Source of the DNA: Ilex aquifolium
Lineage: Eukaryota; Streptophyta; Magnoliopsida; Aquifoliales; Aquifoliaceae
NCBI GenBank assembly: GCA_951799425.1
Contig: OX637410.1
Location: 744,001-808,000, forward strand
Direction of reading: 5' to 3'
DNA: 64,000 bases
The notes under the pieces were generated by a model, which made no database searches, had not been told where the DNA came from, and saw only the letters and a list, made by a program, of their open reading frames with translations. Of the stretch, positions 23,471-34,740 are shown piece after piece. The stretch's first letter is position 1. Every line of letters starts with the position of its first letter. Position numbers and translations under genes: made by a program.

Positions 23471-25449
23471 ATTTCGGGAGTTGGGAAAATCAAGCTTCGA
23501 GTTGGGTTTTCGGGTCTTGGGAGCTTCCTACGGGATTCTCACGCTACAAGAGGTAGGGGTTCTCCTACTTGGGTTGATTTCTTACCTAGAAATGCCTATG
23601 ATAAATGGGCTGGATATATATATATATATATGTATATCTATATATATTGACCTATGTATACATATATTTATATGTATATGGTTATGGAATAATGAAGATG
23701 GTGGGTAGGTTGTTAGAAAATTACACTTGCCTATTGGTGGAATTTAGGTAAAATAATTTTATCCTAAATTGGTATGTAGAAATTGCCTATTGAATTTCTT
23801 GAATTATGTGGAAATTGGGCATGATATGTGTTACCATGTTGTTTGCCTTGAAGGTGTTTGACAAAATACCTAAATGGATTGAAATTGTTATATGATAAAT
23901 AACATGTTATGCCTTATGTGGTAAATGAAAATCATATGTGTACGATATGATTTATGTTGAAATTGTGAATGTCAGATATATATTTTGATATATCAATTGT
24001 TGTGATGAAGCATGGAATTTATACGTTTATAATGTAAATTGCCATGGAATGAAATTGATTATGTTAATTTAGTCCATATGGCATGCATTACATATGTGAC
24101 ATAATTTTATTGCAATGATACATCACATTGCATATGCACGGGGAATTCACATCATGAGTGGTGTGTGTGTGTGCATGGTTGTTGTTAATACCATATGTTG
24201 GAATGTGGTAGAGACAGTTCATATGACATTCATTACATATGAACCTTGCATGAGAGAAGCAATGGGTCATTACATTGCATATGTACGGGAACATCACATA
24301 CATGGACATTGTGTCATAATGATGTTGTGCATGGGTGTTTGTACCACAAGCTATGTGGTATTATGGGAGTCTAATATGGAGATAAATTGCTCATTGGCAT
24401 TCATGACATATTGGGCATAAGGTGATGTCACATTCATGGGAAACTTGCATGAGTGTGGGGGGGTAGTTGCATATATCAATCATCATGCTTGGTGGTTGGT
24501 GGATGGGCTCGAGAAAGTTGGATTGATTATTCAACTGAGTCGCATGGTTGCATGAAAAAGAAGAAAAAGATTGGGTCGGGGTTAGCAAGAAGGGGCAAGA
24601 CGACCTCTCGGGTGCAAGGCCCGGTGTTTCGGATACGCACTTCCGTTGGTATAAGAGCCCATAAAGTGTGTTGGTGTACGCGGCACCGTTGGTGGAAAGA
24701 GTCCATAAATCCCGTGTCGGTTGGGTTCCGTTGGTGGAAGTCCATAAACGCCCACCCCAAAGAAAGACCCGGAGATTTTCTTAAATTAGTTATTGGGTGA
24801 GTAATACCAATGGCGGGGGCTTGAGAAGTCCGGTTTTTATACTCATGGCATTGCATGGGGGAAAGGAGCCGGGAAGGGCTCGGGTTGAGTACATGAGTCT
24901 CATCTCATTTCATGGGGCTTAGGTAGCCCGGTTTAACATACATGGCATTGACATGTAAAGGGAGTCAGAGTGGACTCGGGTTGAGTGCACATGGGTGGGT
25001 CTCACCTCATTCATGGCATGACATTATAGCATTACATCATTTAATTGTATATTATTTGATGGAATGGTTACGGATTTATGGATGTTGCATGTGAACATTT
25101 CATATGCATATAGGTTGAGGAGTAGCCTCTGTAGGAAATACTCTACTGGGCGTTGGCTCACCCTATACGGGAACACATTTCAGGTGTGGGGTTCGCACCG
25201 GCAGATGGCTCACTTGGAGAGCATCAAGTATGAAGGGGGCCGGCTTGTGGCCTTAGTTCGAGTTTTTGTAAAACTTTTGTATAAATTCCATTTTGATGTG
25301 TAAATTATGGAATTAATTGTAATGGAACTTGTACAAACAATGTTTTATGTTAATAACTTCATTAGGTATGTTTGGGATGAGTTTGGAATGGTTTGAATTT
25401 GATTGGAAATGAAAAAAAACTGTTGAAGTGGGCAAAAAAAACTGCCTTT

Positions 25450-25615
25450 GACTACCGGTAGTCAACAGGTAGTCGTGTACCAGTAGGGTACAGCTACCGG
25501 TAGTCAACAGGTAGTCGTAGACCAAAAGGTCACAGCTACCGGTAGTCAACGGGTAGTCGTTGGTCCAGAAGGTTCCAGCTACCGGTAGTCAATAAACAGC
25601 TACCGGTAGTTAGTC
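25450..25615 (+). repeat. D LTR palindrome cassette (GACTACCGGTAGTC)
   Basis: GACTACCGGTAGTC at 25450-25463 followed by AGCTACCGGTAGTC units separated by AACAGGTAGTCGT-type spacers, about five copies. Unlike the others it lies near the LTR 3' end, far from the TATA box. Copies in both orientations fill the centre of the 5' palindrome (21030-21300). Confidence 0.75.
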
Positions 25616-26863
25616 CAAAAATCTGGAAATTTGAAATTATTTCACCAAGCATTTGGACCTTGTTTTCTTTAGTTCCAATGACACAAATGGACCAAAATTG
25701 AGGTAGATTAGGGTACATTGGACCTTGATTGAATTAAACGATTAAAGAAACATAGATCACAACTATGGACAATAATTCCGACTTTGGGGAATGTTAACGA
25801 CGTGGTGTCGGGTTAAGCGACATCCACGGGTATTTCCGCGGGTTGACGGGTCGTCAACGGGTAATAAAAGACCCCCGAATTTTGGGGCGTCACAAGTGGG
25901 TTGTCATGTGGTAATGCGACCACTATCGTTCACTGGAGTTCGAACAAGGGATGGTATACTTTTCCTGGGAAGGGACTCGTCACTGCCAGTGAGATGATAG
26001 GCGCCCTTTCCTAAAGTGCTTGTGATTGTGATTGTAATTGGTGGATTACGTATAATCGTTGGGTAGATTCATGAGAAGCAATCAACATACATGGGACGGG
26101 GATGAACTAATATAAATGGGATGATGGGTTGGACCGCCTTGGCCGGTGCATTGGTATGGGACAATGCATCGGAAGGCGCCCTTCCTAATTGGCCTAAAGT
26201 TGGAAATTGTATATTGGTTATTGTTCATTTTACCATAGACGGTTTGTACAAGAGTCTTGGGGAAGTATGGGATTCCGCAAGAACTTGTGGAAACAATGTA
26301 TGGTGGATTGGATTAGATTTGGTTATGGTTTGTTAACTGTATAGTGGTTTCACTTATTCATTCAATTACTGTTGTTCCATAAACTTGAGATCTATTAAAT
26401 GTCCTGGTTTTACTTCAAAAGTTATATATGATATTTGTGAAATGAGACCGACTTGTTTTACATGTTTTCTAAACCTTGTTTGAGTTTGAGAGAATTTTCC
26501 TACAGAGCTTAGTGCTCACCCCCTACAAACCAACACATTTTTCAGGTGATGCTGTAAAAGAGGATCAGTTAGAAGACGAGTAGGAGAATCCGGAGGGGGA
26601 TATCTCGACGGTCCTTCTTTGTATTAGATTGAAGGGTTATTTTGGAATCATGTAAAATATAATATTTTGTTATTCCACTGCTAAGTGACGTTTAATTCTT
26701 TTGGGATGTAATTGCCATGATTTGGCTTATTCTTTTGGGATAATGCTATGGACATGATCTATGATGAATGAAATTTCTTTATTTATGGAAATTATATTAG
26801 TGCTCTCATGGTATGAATGTTTTAGAATGTAATGCCGTTCAGGGTGTGTTTTGGGGTGTTACA

Positions 26864-27530
26864 GAAAAAATACTCAATTTCTCATAAAATATACACTCTG
26901 TATCATCCACAGACAAGTGGATAAGCTGAATTAGCTAATAGAGGGATAAAATATATTTTAGAAAAAATGGTAAATCCAGATCGTAATGATTGATCTTTGA
27001 GATTAACTGATGTGCTTTGGGCTTACCGTACTGCATATAAAACTATTTTAGGAATGTCTCCTTATCGGTTAGTTTTTGGTAAACCATGTCACTTTCCTGT
27101 AGAATTAGAAAATCGAGCATATTGGGCAATCAAAATGATGAATTTTGATATGGATAAAGCTGGAGTATCTCGCAAACTTCAAATTAATGAATTAGAAGAA
27201 TTAAGAACTGAAGCTTATGAAAATGCAAAGATCACTAAATCTAGAACAAAAATTTTTCATGATAAAAACATCATGCGAAAGTCTTTTGAACCTTCTCAGA
27301 AAGTTCTGTTATATAATTCGAAACTTCATTTATTTTCTAGAAAATTAAGATCTAGATGGACAGGTCCTTACATTATCAAGCAAGTTTTTGATTATGGGGC
27401 AATTGAAATTGAGAATCCATTAACCGGGAATATTTTCAAAGTAAATGGTCAAAGGCTTAAACCCTATTATGATGGATTCACTCAAGATGTCACTTCTATA
27501 CAACTGTTAGAACTAGTCTATGTGTTCTGA
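26864..27530 (+). pseudogene. Element F integrase, C-terminal part
   Basis: After E, the frame resumes with the YHPQTSG-like stretch and the third catalytic residue region, with stops at about 26922 and 26991. A 177-codon open stretch from 26997 follows: [51 protein letters not shown] and [15 protein letters not shown]. The stop is at 27528. Integrase would join the cDNA ends to nuclear DNA. The C-terminus has no chromodomain, as expected for Athila. Confidence 0.85.
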
Positions 27531-27673
27531 AAAATTTATACTGTTGATTGATTGTAAATGATAGTACTAGTTGTTTGTTTTACAGATTAGGTTTTATATT
27601 AAAAGTTGTTTTACCTTCCACATCTGATTAGCATCTCTATCTTCACTGTTATACATTGTGGACAATGTTTAAT

Positions 27674-27687
27674 TTAAGTTGGGGGGT
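27674..27687 (+). promoter_or_regulatory. F first polypurine-tract-like motif after pol
   Basis: TTAAGTTGGGGGGTG, preceded by GGACAATG, ~145 bp after the pol stop. It closely resembles the true tract next to the 3' LTR (TTTAAGTTGGGGAGTG at 31565-31579). B has the same at 44719-44733. Confidence 0.5.
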
Positions 27688-27831
27688 GTGGAATTTATTA
27701 TATTTGTGTTTTGTGTGTTTTTATAAAAATTGTTTGTCTTTGTGGCTGGCAAAAGTTAAAGAACCGGATAGTAGTCAATTTTCAATAATTTTTTTTGAGT
27801 CGTTTTCAAAAATTTTCGAAAGAATTGTAAA

Positions 27832-28236
27832 ATGGATGAGAAGCTGTTTTGGTTAAGTTTAATTTTACTGCGCCATTTTCCAGAAGATATACTTGCATTG
27901 ATCATGCAAAAAGCTAGAAGAGTTAGAAATTTAGAAAAGTTTGAAAGTCAAGCAAGACCTTTGTGTGGAAAAATTTCATTCGCTAAACGCTGACGAGCAA
28001 ATCGTCTTGGTGGTTGTATAAGATGTGGTCGTTTAATGCATTTAAGATAATATAATTAGTGTGCGGAACCAATTTCAGGTCGAGCGTTAGATCGTCTCCA
28101 GTGGATTAGGTATGGGTAGAGTAAAGAATATCCTGAGAAACCATCCTATTCTACTCCTATGTTGTCAAGATACGTGAGAAGTGAAGTTAACAGTGTCACT
28201 AGTGTTGTTAATTTGGAAGATTCTGACTCTGAATAA
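27832..28236 (+). pseudogene. Possible small broken ORF with zinc-knuckle-like motif
   Basis: One frame from the ATG at 27832 to the TAA at 28234 is protein-like but holds four internal stops (27991, 28048, 28057, 28117). It reads a basic stretch (QKARRVRN), then CIRCGRLMH with a further Cys six positions on (C-x2-C-x4-H-x6-C, not the standard CCHC spacing), and ends acidic (LEDSDSE). The number of stops is no lower than chance for 134 codons. I do not recognise the family, and it may not be coding. Confidence 0.2.
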
Positions 28237-28478
28237 GTGAGATCAAATAATGTATAATTTTGGAATAGTACATAAATGTAAATAGCTATAGATTAATTAG
28301 GAAAATAAGTAAATACTAAATAATAAATAAATAAATAATAAACCAATTTTTTTTTAAAAAAAGAGTGGGTATCAAGTTATGTAGAATGTTTAAAGTTTTA
28401 ATTAATTTTGTAACTGCAGGAAACTGAAAGAAGCAAAAAGTCAGCAGTGCAGTGCAAAGCAAATTCTAGTGAACTAGT

Positions 28479-28526
28479 ACCGTCCGGACGGTGGTACTGG
28501 CGTTTGGACTGCAGTGCAGATATAAG
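28479..28526 (+). promoter_or_regulatory. F internal palindrome cassette before ORF2
   Basis: ACCGTCCGGACGGT (28479-28492) in the context ACTAG[TC]ACC…GGTGGT…GGCGT matches the LTR cassette at 9200-9230. A TATAAG lies at 28520-28525, ~215 bp before the ORF2 ATG. It may be a second promoter. Confidence 0.5.
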
Positions 28527-28740
28527 AACCCTGTTGCATGAAAAACCGATCATTTTTCATTTTCTAGCAAACCAGAAGTCGAAACTAGCGGTTTTCTCCA
28601 AGGATTTCTTCTCAAATCTGCTACATTTGACTGTTTTTCTTCAAATTTTCTCCGATCATTCGCTTACCCATACCATTTTCAAGATTCCTACTGATTGAAA
28701 TCAGTTGAAAGCAAGTGTTTAGAAAGAAATCAGTAAAAAC

Positions 28741-29874
28741 ATGGATTCAAGGCATCGAACGAGAGGATCTTCAAGTCGTGCACGAAGGGATCAATCTCCA
28801 TAACCTCAAGCACCTCCACAGTAACCCCAACAAGGAAATATCTACAATGAGGTGATTTTTAAGAATTTTGAACAACAGGCTTGATACGATACTCATTTTC
28901 TCTCTAAAACTATCATTCTTGAAAGACCAGTAATTTTTGAAGATTTTGAGAATATAGGAGTTAGACAAATTCTTGCTGCACGTGGATGGCTAGATTAAGT
29001 TAGGTTTATTACTCCTGCCTATGATTGTTTGGTCCATGAGTTCTATAGTAATGCAGAAATTACTGGGGAAAGACAACTTTGGGTGTTTGTTCGAGGTATA
29101 ATATTTCAAGTTACACCGGCTACTATAGCCGAATTTTTTCAACCCATGCAAAGGCCACCCAACCCGCAATATCCTTACACTCAATTGCCTGATTTAACTG
29201 ACATAGGGATAGAGTTGATAGGTAATCTAGATTATTTATGGGGAAGGCCACATAAATACATAAAGTAAGGGGATTTAACAGACAAATACCGAATTCTGAA
29301 TTTGATTACAGTGAACAATATGTTACCTCGAGCCTAGAAAAACCAAATTTATACTGAAAAGGCCTACTTCTTATATGCCTTTGGGATGGGACACACGATT
29401 GATCTTAAAAACCTCATTATGGATCAAATGTTGCTTACTGTGCAAGGGAAGAAACCCTCACTCCCATATGCTATGTTAGTTTCTCAGTTATGCAGGAACA
29501 AGGGAGTGATTGTACATCCTTAATGGAAAACGGTGGAATACTTTGCACCATTGGACAAGACATCTCTAAAGAAGAGTCATGGAGTTCAGCCTGAGGAACA
29601 ACCTGAAACACCACCTCCACCACAAGAGGAGCCATTCCAAGTACCTGAAGAATTTTTCCCGCAAGAACAAGCTCCACCACAAGAAGATCAGCCATACATA
29701 CTAGTGGATGACAGGACCGATAGACAGATTTTACTCGGATTAGAGACCACTGTCACCCAGCTTGGGACCAGCATCACTCAAATCAATCAACACATGACTG
29801 ATTATGAATAGAATCAAGCTGAGATTTTGAGGCTTCTTCGAGAACATTTTGGTGGAGGACCATCTACTTCTTAA
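28741..29874 (+). pseudogene. F ORF2: 'putative plant transposon protein'-like, broken
   Basis: One frame of 378 codons from the ATG at 28741 (basic, Ser/Arg-rich start MDSRHRTRGSSSRARR) to the TAA at 29872. It has internal stops, among them 28801, after KYIK at about 29266, after MLPRA, after VIVHP and at about 29809. Landmarks: RPVIFEDFENIGV, ILAARGW, LVHEFYSNAEI, QLWVFVRGIIFQVTPATIAEFF, then a Pro/Glu-rich linker and a Gln-rich, coiled-coil-like C-terminus. The fold resembles the plant transposon-associated domain often found as an extra ORF of gypsy elements (Pfam PF20167 as I recall it). Function unknown. B has a homologue at 46996-48288. Confidence 0.6.
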
Positions 29875-30448
29875 ACACTAGAGATTCTACAAGAGCTTTG
29901 CTATCTTTCACTCATCTTTTAATTATGCACTTTAATTTACTTTATGTTTTGAACTTGTTTTTGGTTTTGAACTTGTTCGTGTTAATAAGTTTGTTTTTGT
30001 TAGTTAATATGGAACTTATGTTTTAAAAAGTTAGAAGGATTATTTCATATAAGTCACAATTTAATTAGGTTAGTATTCCCATGCTTTGCAAGAATAATCT
30101 TAACCTGATCATGCGGGATTTTCATATTTTAGTTGTATATTATCTTAATATTTTTGTTTAAACTTATTCTTATGAGCACAAGTAGATTTCTTTATTTTGA
30201 AAACCTTGCGAAATATTACACTCTTTGCATATATAGTGGAGATGTAAAACCAATTGCAGAATTTGAGCCAATCTTTCTTGGAGAAATATTCTATGTCTAC
30301 TCAAATAAGAATCTTCGATTCAACGGTAAATTCTTTTTAAATAATCTCATTAATTTTTTTTTTGATTAACACTCATTAGATAGTATTGTTAGCATTATCC
30401 TTAAAATTCTTTTACTTAGGAATTATGCAGGTGTATGATTTCTGGAAA
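29875..30448 (+). other. F non-coding spacer after ORF2
   Basis: AT-rich, with no open frame I trust and no clear counterpart in B. The frame at 30133-30369 has no recognisable motif. Confidence 0.5.
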
Positions 30449-31545
30449 GTGATCTTAGGCCATTTTTGATTAATTTTGAGCCTTGAGCATTTCTTTTACA
30501 AAATTATATCCTTAGTCAGCCGTGATTGAGCCTAAAAGAGTATAGATTCTTTTCATGAAACCCGAAAAATACCCGAGCCACATGAAAATATATTAAACCT
30601 ACCTTTTGCTATCTAATTTTTTTGCACCCTCTTCTAAATCAGTATGATATAGAAAAGCACAAGATGGAAGAAAGGTAGAAAGGAGCAAAGAAAAGAAAAG
30701 GTACTATTCAAAGAAAAGAAAAATATGTAAAAGAAATTTAAAGAGAAAAACAAAAAGAAAAGAGCCAAGAAAGTGAAAAAATGAAAGAAATGGAATGAAA
30801 GAATGTGTAAAGATGGAAAGATGTGTGCCACATTATGAAGAAAATATAGCTTTTGAATTCCATTTACGTCGTTTCTTAAACCCTAAACCGATGGCCACAT
30901 TACAATCCTAAGAAAGTCCTTTTTGATTCCAGAGATCATACATATGTATTAAATCCTATCAATCAAAAAAAGGAGAATGTTGATAATATGTTTAATGTAG
31001 TGATAATATCCTTTCATGAGATTATGTCAAGTTCCAGTTCTTTTCAAAAATCGTTCTTTTATATTACATGTGATATTATTTGTTTTGTTAACAATATTCT
31101 AATCACATGTAATTACTGAGTGAATAGTCACTATAACAAATGTTTATTCTTTGTTGAGTGTATCCAGGGGAGGATTGACATCAAGACTACATGGAAAGAT
31201 AGTAATATTTCCTGAGTAATTTTTGAAATAAAGAAATCATTACACACACACAAGTTTTTATAAAAATATATGGATAATGGTACAACTAACGTGTGTTACT
31301 CTTATAGTGATCAAAAAAAGAAAGTATTCTAGCAATGCAAAAGAATATTGATTTAATTTTATTTGGTGAAAAATATGAAGTATGAACTCCTAACTATTGA
31401 AGTTTGCAGGTAGCTTCACTGAAAACTTTCACGAGACAAAACTCATCAACTAGGGATTACCTAGGGGTTTAATGGCTTGTTGCATATGCTAAATGCAATC
31501 GTGAAAATCTACGAAAGTGATTTAATTTAATTTTTTATTTTTATT
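30449..31545 (+). other. F conserved non-coding block
   Basis: Starts with GTGATCTTAGGCCATTTTTG (30449), then CGTGATTGAGCCTAAA (30521), a purine-rich AAAG/GAAA tract (30650-30835), CCTTTCATGAGATTATG (31010) and GTTGAGTG (about 31153). The same motifs occur in the same order and near-equal spacing in B at 45302-46060. Frames here are short, and the purine tract gives only Phe-rich shadows on the other strand. Confidence 0.65.
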
Positions 31546-31564
31546 TACTAGGGACTAGTAAAGT

Positions 31565-31579
31565 TTAAGTTGGGGAGTG
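31565..31579 (+). promoter_or_regulatory. Element F 3' polypurine tract
   Basis: TTTAAGTTGGGGAGTG directly before the 3' LTR, preceded by CTAGGGACTAGTAAAG, which B shares before its own tract. Confidence 0.8.
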
Positions 31580-33336
31580 TGATTAACCCTAATTAGTATG
31601 TAAATAAAAATAATTAAGTAAGTAAATTTTGTAAAGATAAAACAGTTAAAAACTGTTAATTAAAGTTTGTGCGTAAGCTAGGTTTTATGTGTATACTATT
31701 TAAAATTTCAGGATTTTGTGCGGAATTGCCAGAAAGTATGAGGAGCAATCTGTTAAAGCTTGAAAAAATAAAGGAGGCAAGTTTAATTCAAGAATAGAAC
31801 ATGCAAGAATATCAAGGAACTTCCACCATTTTTCAAGCAAACTAGCACCGTTCGGATGGTGGTGGTGGCGTTCGGACGGTCATCCCAAGCGGTTCATCAT
31901 TATCTTCCACCTCTTGCTTCACTTTTTCCTATATATATATATGACCATTCATCTTCTTCAGATGGCTGGAGTTAGAGAGTTAAAACAGTGGAAGTTCAGG
32001 GAGTTCCAGAGAGAATTCAAAGGGGAGAAAAAGAAAAGAAGAGAAAGCAAGAAATCCAGAGTGAAGCCCAGTCTGTCCTACTCTCCAGCCAGAATTCTGT
32101 TATTTATACATTTATGTTATGTCTTTCTATTTGGAGAGTTGAACTTCCGCCACCTTTGTTTCTTAATCGATATTAAGGGTGGTTGTATTTCAACTATTCC
32201 TTGCGAAAGAAATGTCAGTGTCTGTAATTTATTTAGTATTGTAATGAGAATTACCCACACTTCTTTCTTGTTTATAGCAATGGAGTGTGAGTAGTTTACT
32301 TATACCCTTCGGTGAGGGGTTAACATATGTATAATATTGGTTAAATTATGGAAATGCCGATGTTTAATTATGTATGCTTTAATGATATATATACCTTCAT
32401 TAACTAATGGATGGTTATATTTATAATATGCTCATGGTTATGAACACTAAGCAGTGCTTAATATTCTATACCATACTATCTACTATTATGTACATGCAAG
32501 CAGTACTTATTATTCTATATGATACTATCTACTATTATGTATTTCATGCATGATGCAGTGATGTATGTAATTGGGTGTTACGTAAAATTCGATTGGTTGG
32601 TTATAAACGGGTTAAGTCTCGACATAGCCAATGTTTTCAGTTCAATACGTAGCCCATAATTATGTCATCAGTGAGTCATCAACCTACCGGTTGAATATCT
32701 ACGGTGTTCCAACTGAATGACTTGACCTTCTGGTGCACTGATGATGTTTTATTGTTGCATGGTATAAAGTTGTCAGATGAATAACCTAAGTGTTCCATTT
32801 GAATGGCTTGACCTTCTAGTTCACTAGGGTTGTTTAACTGATACATAAAACTGCCAATTAAGTAATTCAACTATTCCTCCTGAATGGCTTGTCCTTCTGG
32901 TTTACTTGAGTTAGTCAATTGATGCATATCCCTATCAGCTAACCTAAGAAGTTGCTGTGTTATGGTTAAATATATATCAGACCTACTGATTGACTTTCCA
33001 AGTGACAGGAAAGTTAATTGTTGTACAGTGGCATTTCCAGTACTTAACCAATATAAAGCATATGAGATCCTTAAACTGAAGGGTACTTTCCATATAATTG
33101 TCTTTTAACAATTTACCTACACATTAAATTTAATTAGACTAGTTATCAATCTAAGCTCACATCACAAGCTATGTTATGTTACACTGCTTTAACAACAACT
33201 TTACTATTCTTATTTTAAATTCCAATTATTAAAACTCTTCGTGGGATCGATCTTGGACGTAAACCGATTAAACTACAATTCGACCACTTATACTTGGGTG
33301 TATGATATAAAGCAGGTCATAAAACAGGTCAAATCA
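31580..33336 (+). repeat. Element F 3' LTR
   Basis: 1,757 bp, TGATTAACCC to CAAATCA. Complete start, unlike the 5' LTR. The palindrome cassette at 31846-31880 and TATATATATATA near 31930-31942 match the 5' copy. It contains a ~50-bp duplicated block (ACTATCTACTATTATGTA, about 32460-32545) absent from the 5' LTR. The two LTRs differ at many positions by eye, so the insertion is not recent. Confidence 0.9.
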
Positions 33337-34020
33337 GTGCTTCCCCTATTTCTATGACTCCGCATAGAATGATACCCGTAGAGTTACAAGAACTCAAGGT
33401 TCAGTTGCAAGAATTGTTGGATAAGGGTTTCATTAGGCCGAGTACTTCACCTTGGGGTGCTCCTGTGCTATTTGCCAAGAAGAAGGACAAAACCCCTCGA
33501 CTTTGTATTGACTACTGGTAGTTGAATCGGGTTACTATCAAGAATAGGTACCCACTGCTGAGGATTGATAATTTGTTTGATCAATTGAGAAGGGCACATG
33601 TCTACTGTAAGATAGATCTACACACGGGATACCATCAGTTGAGGATTAGGGAGGCATATATCCCTAAGATGGCATTTAGGACGCGATATGGGCATTTCGA
33701 GTTCACTGTGATGCCATTAGGATTAACAAATACCCCGGTGGCATTCATAGATCTCATGCATAGGGTGTTCCAACCCTACTTAGATCAGTTTGTCATAGTT
33801 TTTGTTGATGACATCCTGATCTACTCCAAGTTTGAGGAGGAGCATGAGGGTCACTTGAGTATTGTTCTCCAAACCTTGAGAGACCACCGGTTGTACGCCA
33901 AGTTCAGTAAGTTCAATTTTGGCTGACATAGGTGAAATTTCTAGGACATGTAGTGTCAGCTTCGGGTGTATCAGTTGAACCGAAGAAGGTTGAGGCAGTT
34001 ATGAGTTAGGAGAAGCCCAA
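33337..34020 (+). pseudogene. Element C reverse transcriptase, broken
   Basis: Reads the RT start with [22 protein letters not shown] and [18 protein letters not shown] then a TAG (33519), then the 33522-33926 frame with LDNLFDQL-like text, [34 protein letters not shown] and the catalytic [10 protein letters not shown], stopping at 33924. FLGHVVSASGV follows. YH[QP]LRI and FVDDILIYS are typical chromovirus motifs and differ clearly from the Athila RTs here. Confidence 0.85.
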
Positions 34021-34740
34021 GTCAGTCTTTGAGATATGCAGTTTCTTAGGATTGGTGGGATACTATCTGAGGTTCATTGAGGACTTCTCCCGACTAGCTG
34101 CACATATGACAAGATTGACCAAAAAAGAGATCAAGTTTTAGTTGGATGACTCATGTGAGAGGACATTCCAAGAGTTGAAGAGAAGGCTTACTTCAGCTCA
34201 TATTCTGATATTTCTGGAGAGGGGATAGAGGTACACACTATATTGTGATGCCTCGAAGGACGGACTTGGATGAGTATTGATGTAGTTCGGGAGAGTGGTG
34301 GCTTATGGTTCTCGATAGTTAAAGAGCCATGAGCAGAACTACCTCACTCACGATATGGAGTTGGCGGCTGTTGTCTTTTCCTTGAAGGCATGGCACCACT
34401 ATTTTTATGGAGAGTAGTTTGAGGTATTTTTGGACCACAAAAGTCTGAAGTACATATTTACTCAACGAGACCTCAATATGAGGCAACACAGGTGGATGGA
34501 GTATTTGGAGGACTATGACTTCACTTTGTATTACCATCCTAGTAAGGTAAATGTGGTGGCTAATGAACTCAGCCGGAAGTCACGTGGAGTCTGGGCTAGT
34601 ATAGTTTCTTGGGAGTGGCAAATACTCGAGATTGTGGGGCAGTTTGGGCTACACTACAGGGGTTAGACTTAGGGCACTTTTGGGGAGTTTGGTGGCAACT
34701 CTTTCCCTACCGAATAGGGTGATCGAGTCCTAGGGGTAGG
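34021..34740 (+). pseudogene. Element C RNase H, broken
   Basis: Contains FLGLVGYY.RFIEDFS, then [30 protein letters not shown], and the 34430-34666 frame with [47 protein letters not shown]. Several stops (TAG, TGA) interrupt it. It is the usual Ty3-type RNase H following RT. Confidence 0.8.

Larger units (their letters stand above)
20753..25894 (+). mobile_element. Element D: non-autonomous chromovirus with palindromic 5' end
   Basis: Flanked by the exact duplication AGTGG (20748-20752 and 25895-25899). It contains a rearranged 5' LTR (20753-21585), an initiator-Met type primer site, ~1.1 kb of degraded internal sequence, a polypurine tract and a 3.17-kb 3' LTR. The internal part keeps only scraps of protease and RT and the very end of the pol-LTR region seen in C, so it could move only with enzymes from a relative. 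Confidence 0.85.
22723..25894 (+). repeat. D 3' LTR (3,172 bp)
   Basis: TGTAAAACCCGGG to GGCGTCACA. It has a TATA box (TTATAAATA, 23112-23120), a leader block at 23276-23330 repeated at 23416-23466, a possible splice site GAG|GTAGGGGTTCTC near 23553, and long AT-rich CATATG-rich stretches with overlapping spurious His-rich frames. Repeats of the GTTGGTGGAAGTCCATAAA type lie at 24640-24760. The palindrome cassette sits near the 3' end. Homologous to G and the C LTR. Confidence 0.85.
19128..26863 (+). mobile_element. Solo LTR E (chromovirus-type), interrupted by D
   Basis: Starts TGTAACACCCCGCATTTTTC and ends TTTTGGGGTGTTACA, inverted-type LTR ends. The 5-bp duplication GAAAA is exact (19123-19127 and 26864-26868). 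Without D it is ~2.6 kb and contains no gag-pol, so it is a solo LTR. D splits it at 20752/25900 with its own duplication. It lies in the integrase of F. Confidence 0.9.
8967..33336 (+). mobile_element. Element F: divergent Athila-like retrotransposon, full structure, nested
   Basis: Order on the plus strand: 5' LTR (8967-10672), primer site, gag, protease, RT, RNase H, integrase, first polypurine tract, ORF2, conserved non-coding block, second polypurine tract and 3' LTR (31580-33336). Solo LTRs G and E split pol. The 5' LTR lacks its first ~39 bp compared with the 3' LTR. The 3' flank is chromovirus C, but the left flank is the unrelated A LTR, so the left target duplication is gone. Coding is AT-richer than in B or I and carries many stops, suggesting an older insertion. 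Confidence 0.9.

Noticed and set aside
24088..24420. His/Met-rich open frames on both strands
   Set aside because: They lie in the CATATG-rich part of the D LTR, with no start context and no family features; low-complexity shadow.
27832..28236. A piece of a plant pararetrovirus coat protein, because of the C-x2-C-x4-H motif and acidic end
   Set aside because: No other pararetrovirus domain is nearby, the Cys spacing is off, and the stop count is at chance.
28741..29874. ORF2 as an envelope-like gene
   Set aside because: No signal peptide, transmembrane helix or Cys pattern; the sequence resembles the plant transposon-associated domain instead.
30634..30831. Phe-rich minus-strand membrane-like ORF (and the similar 45484-45736)
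   Set aside because: Produced by the conserved purine-rich tract on the plus strand; frame and length are not conserved between F and B.
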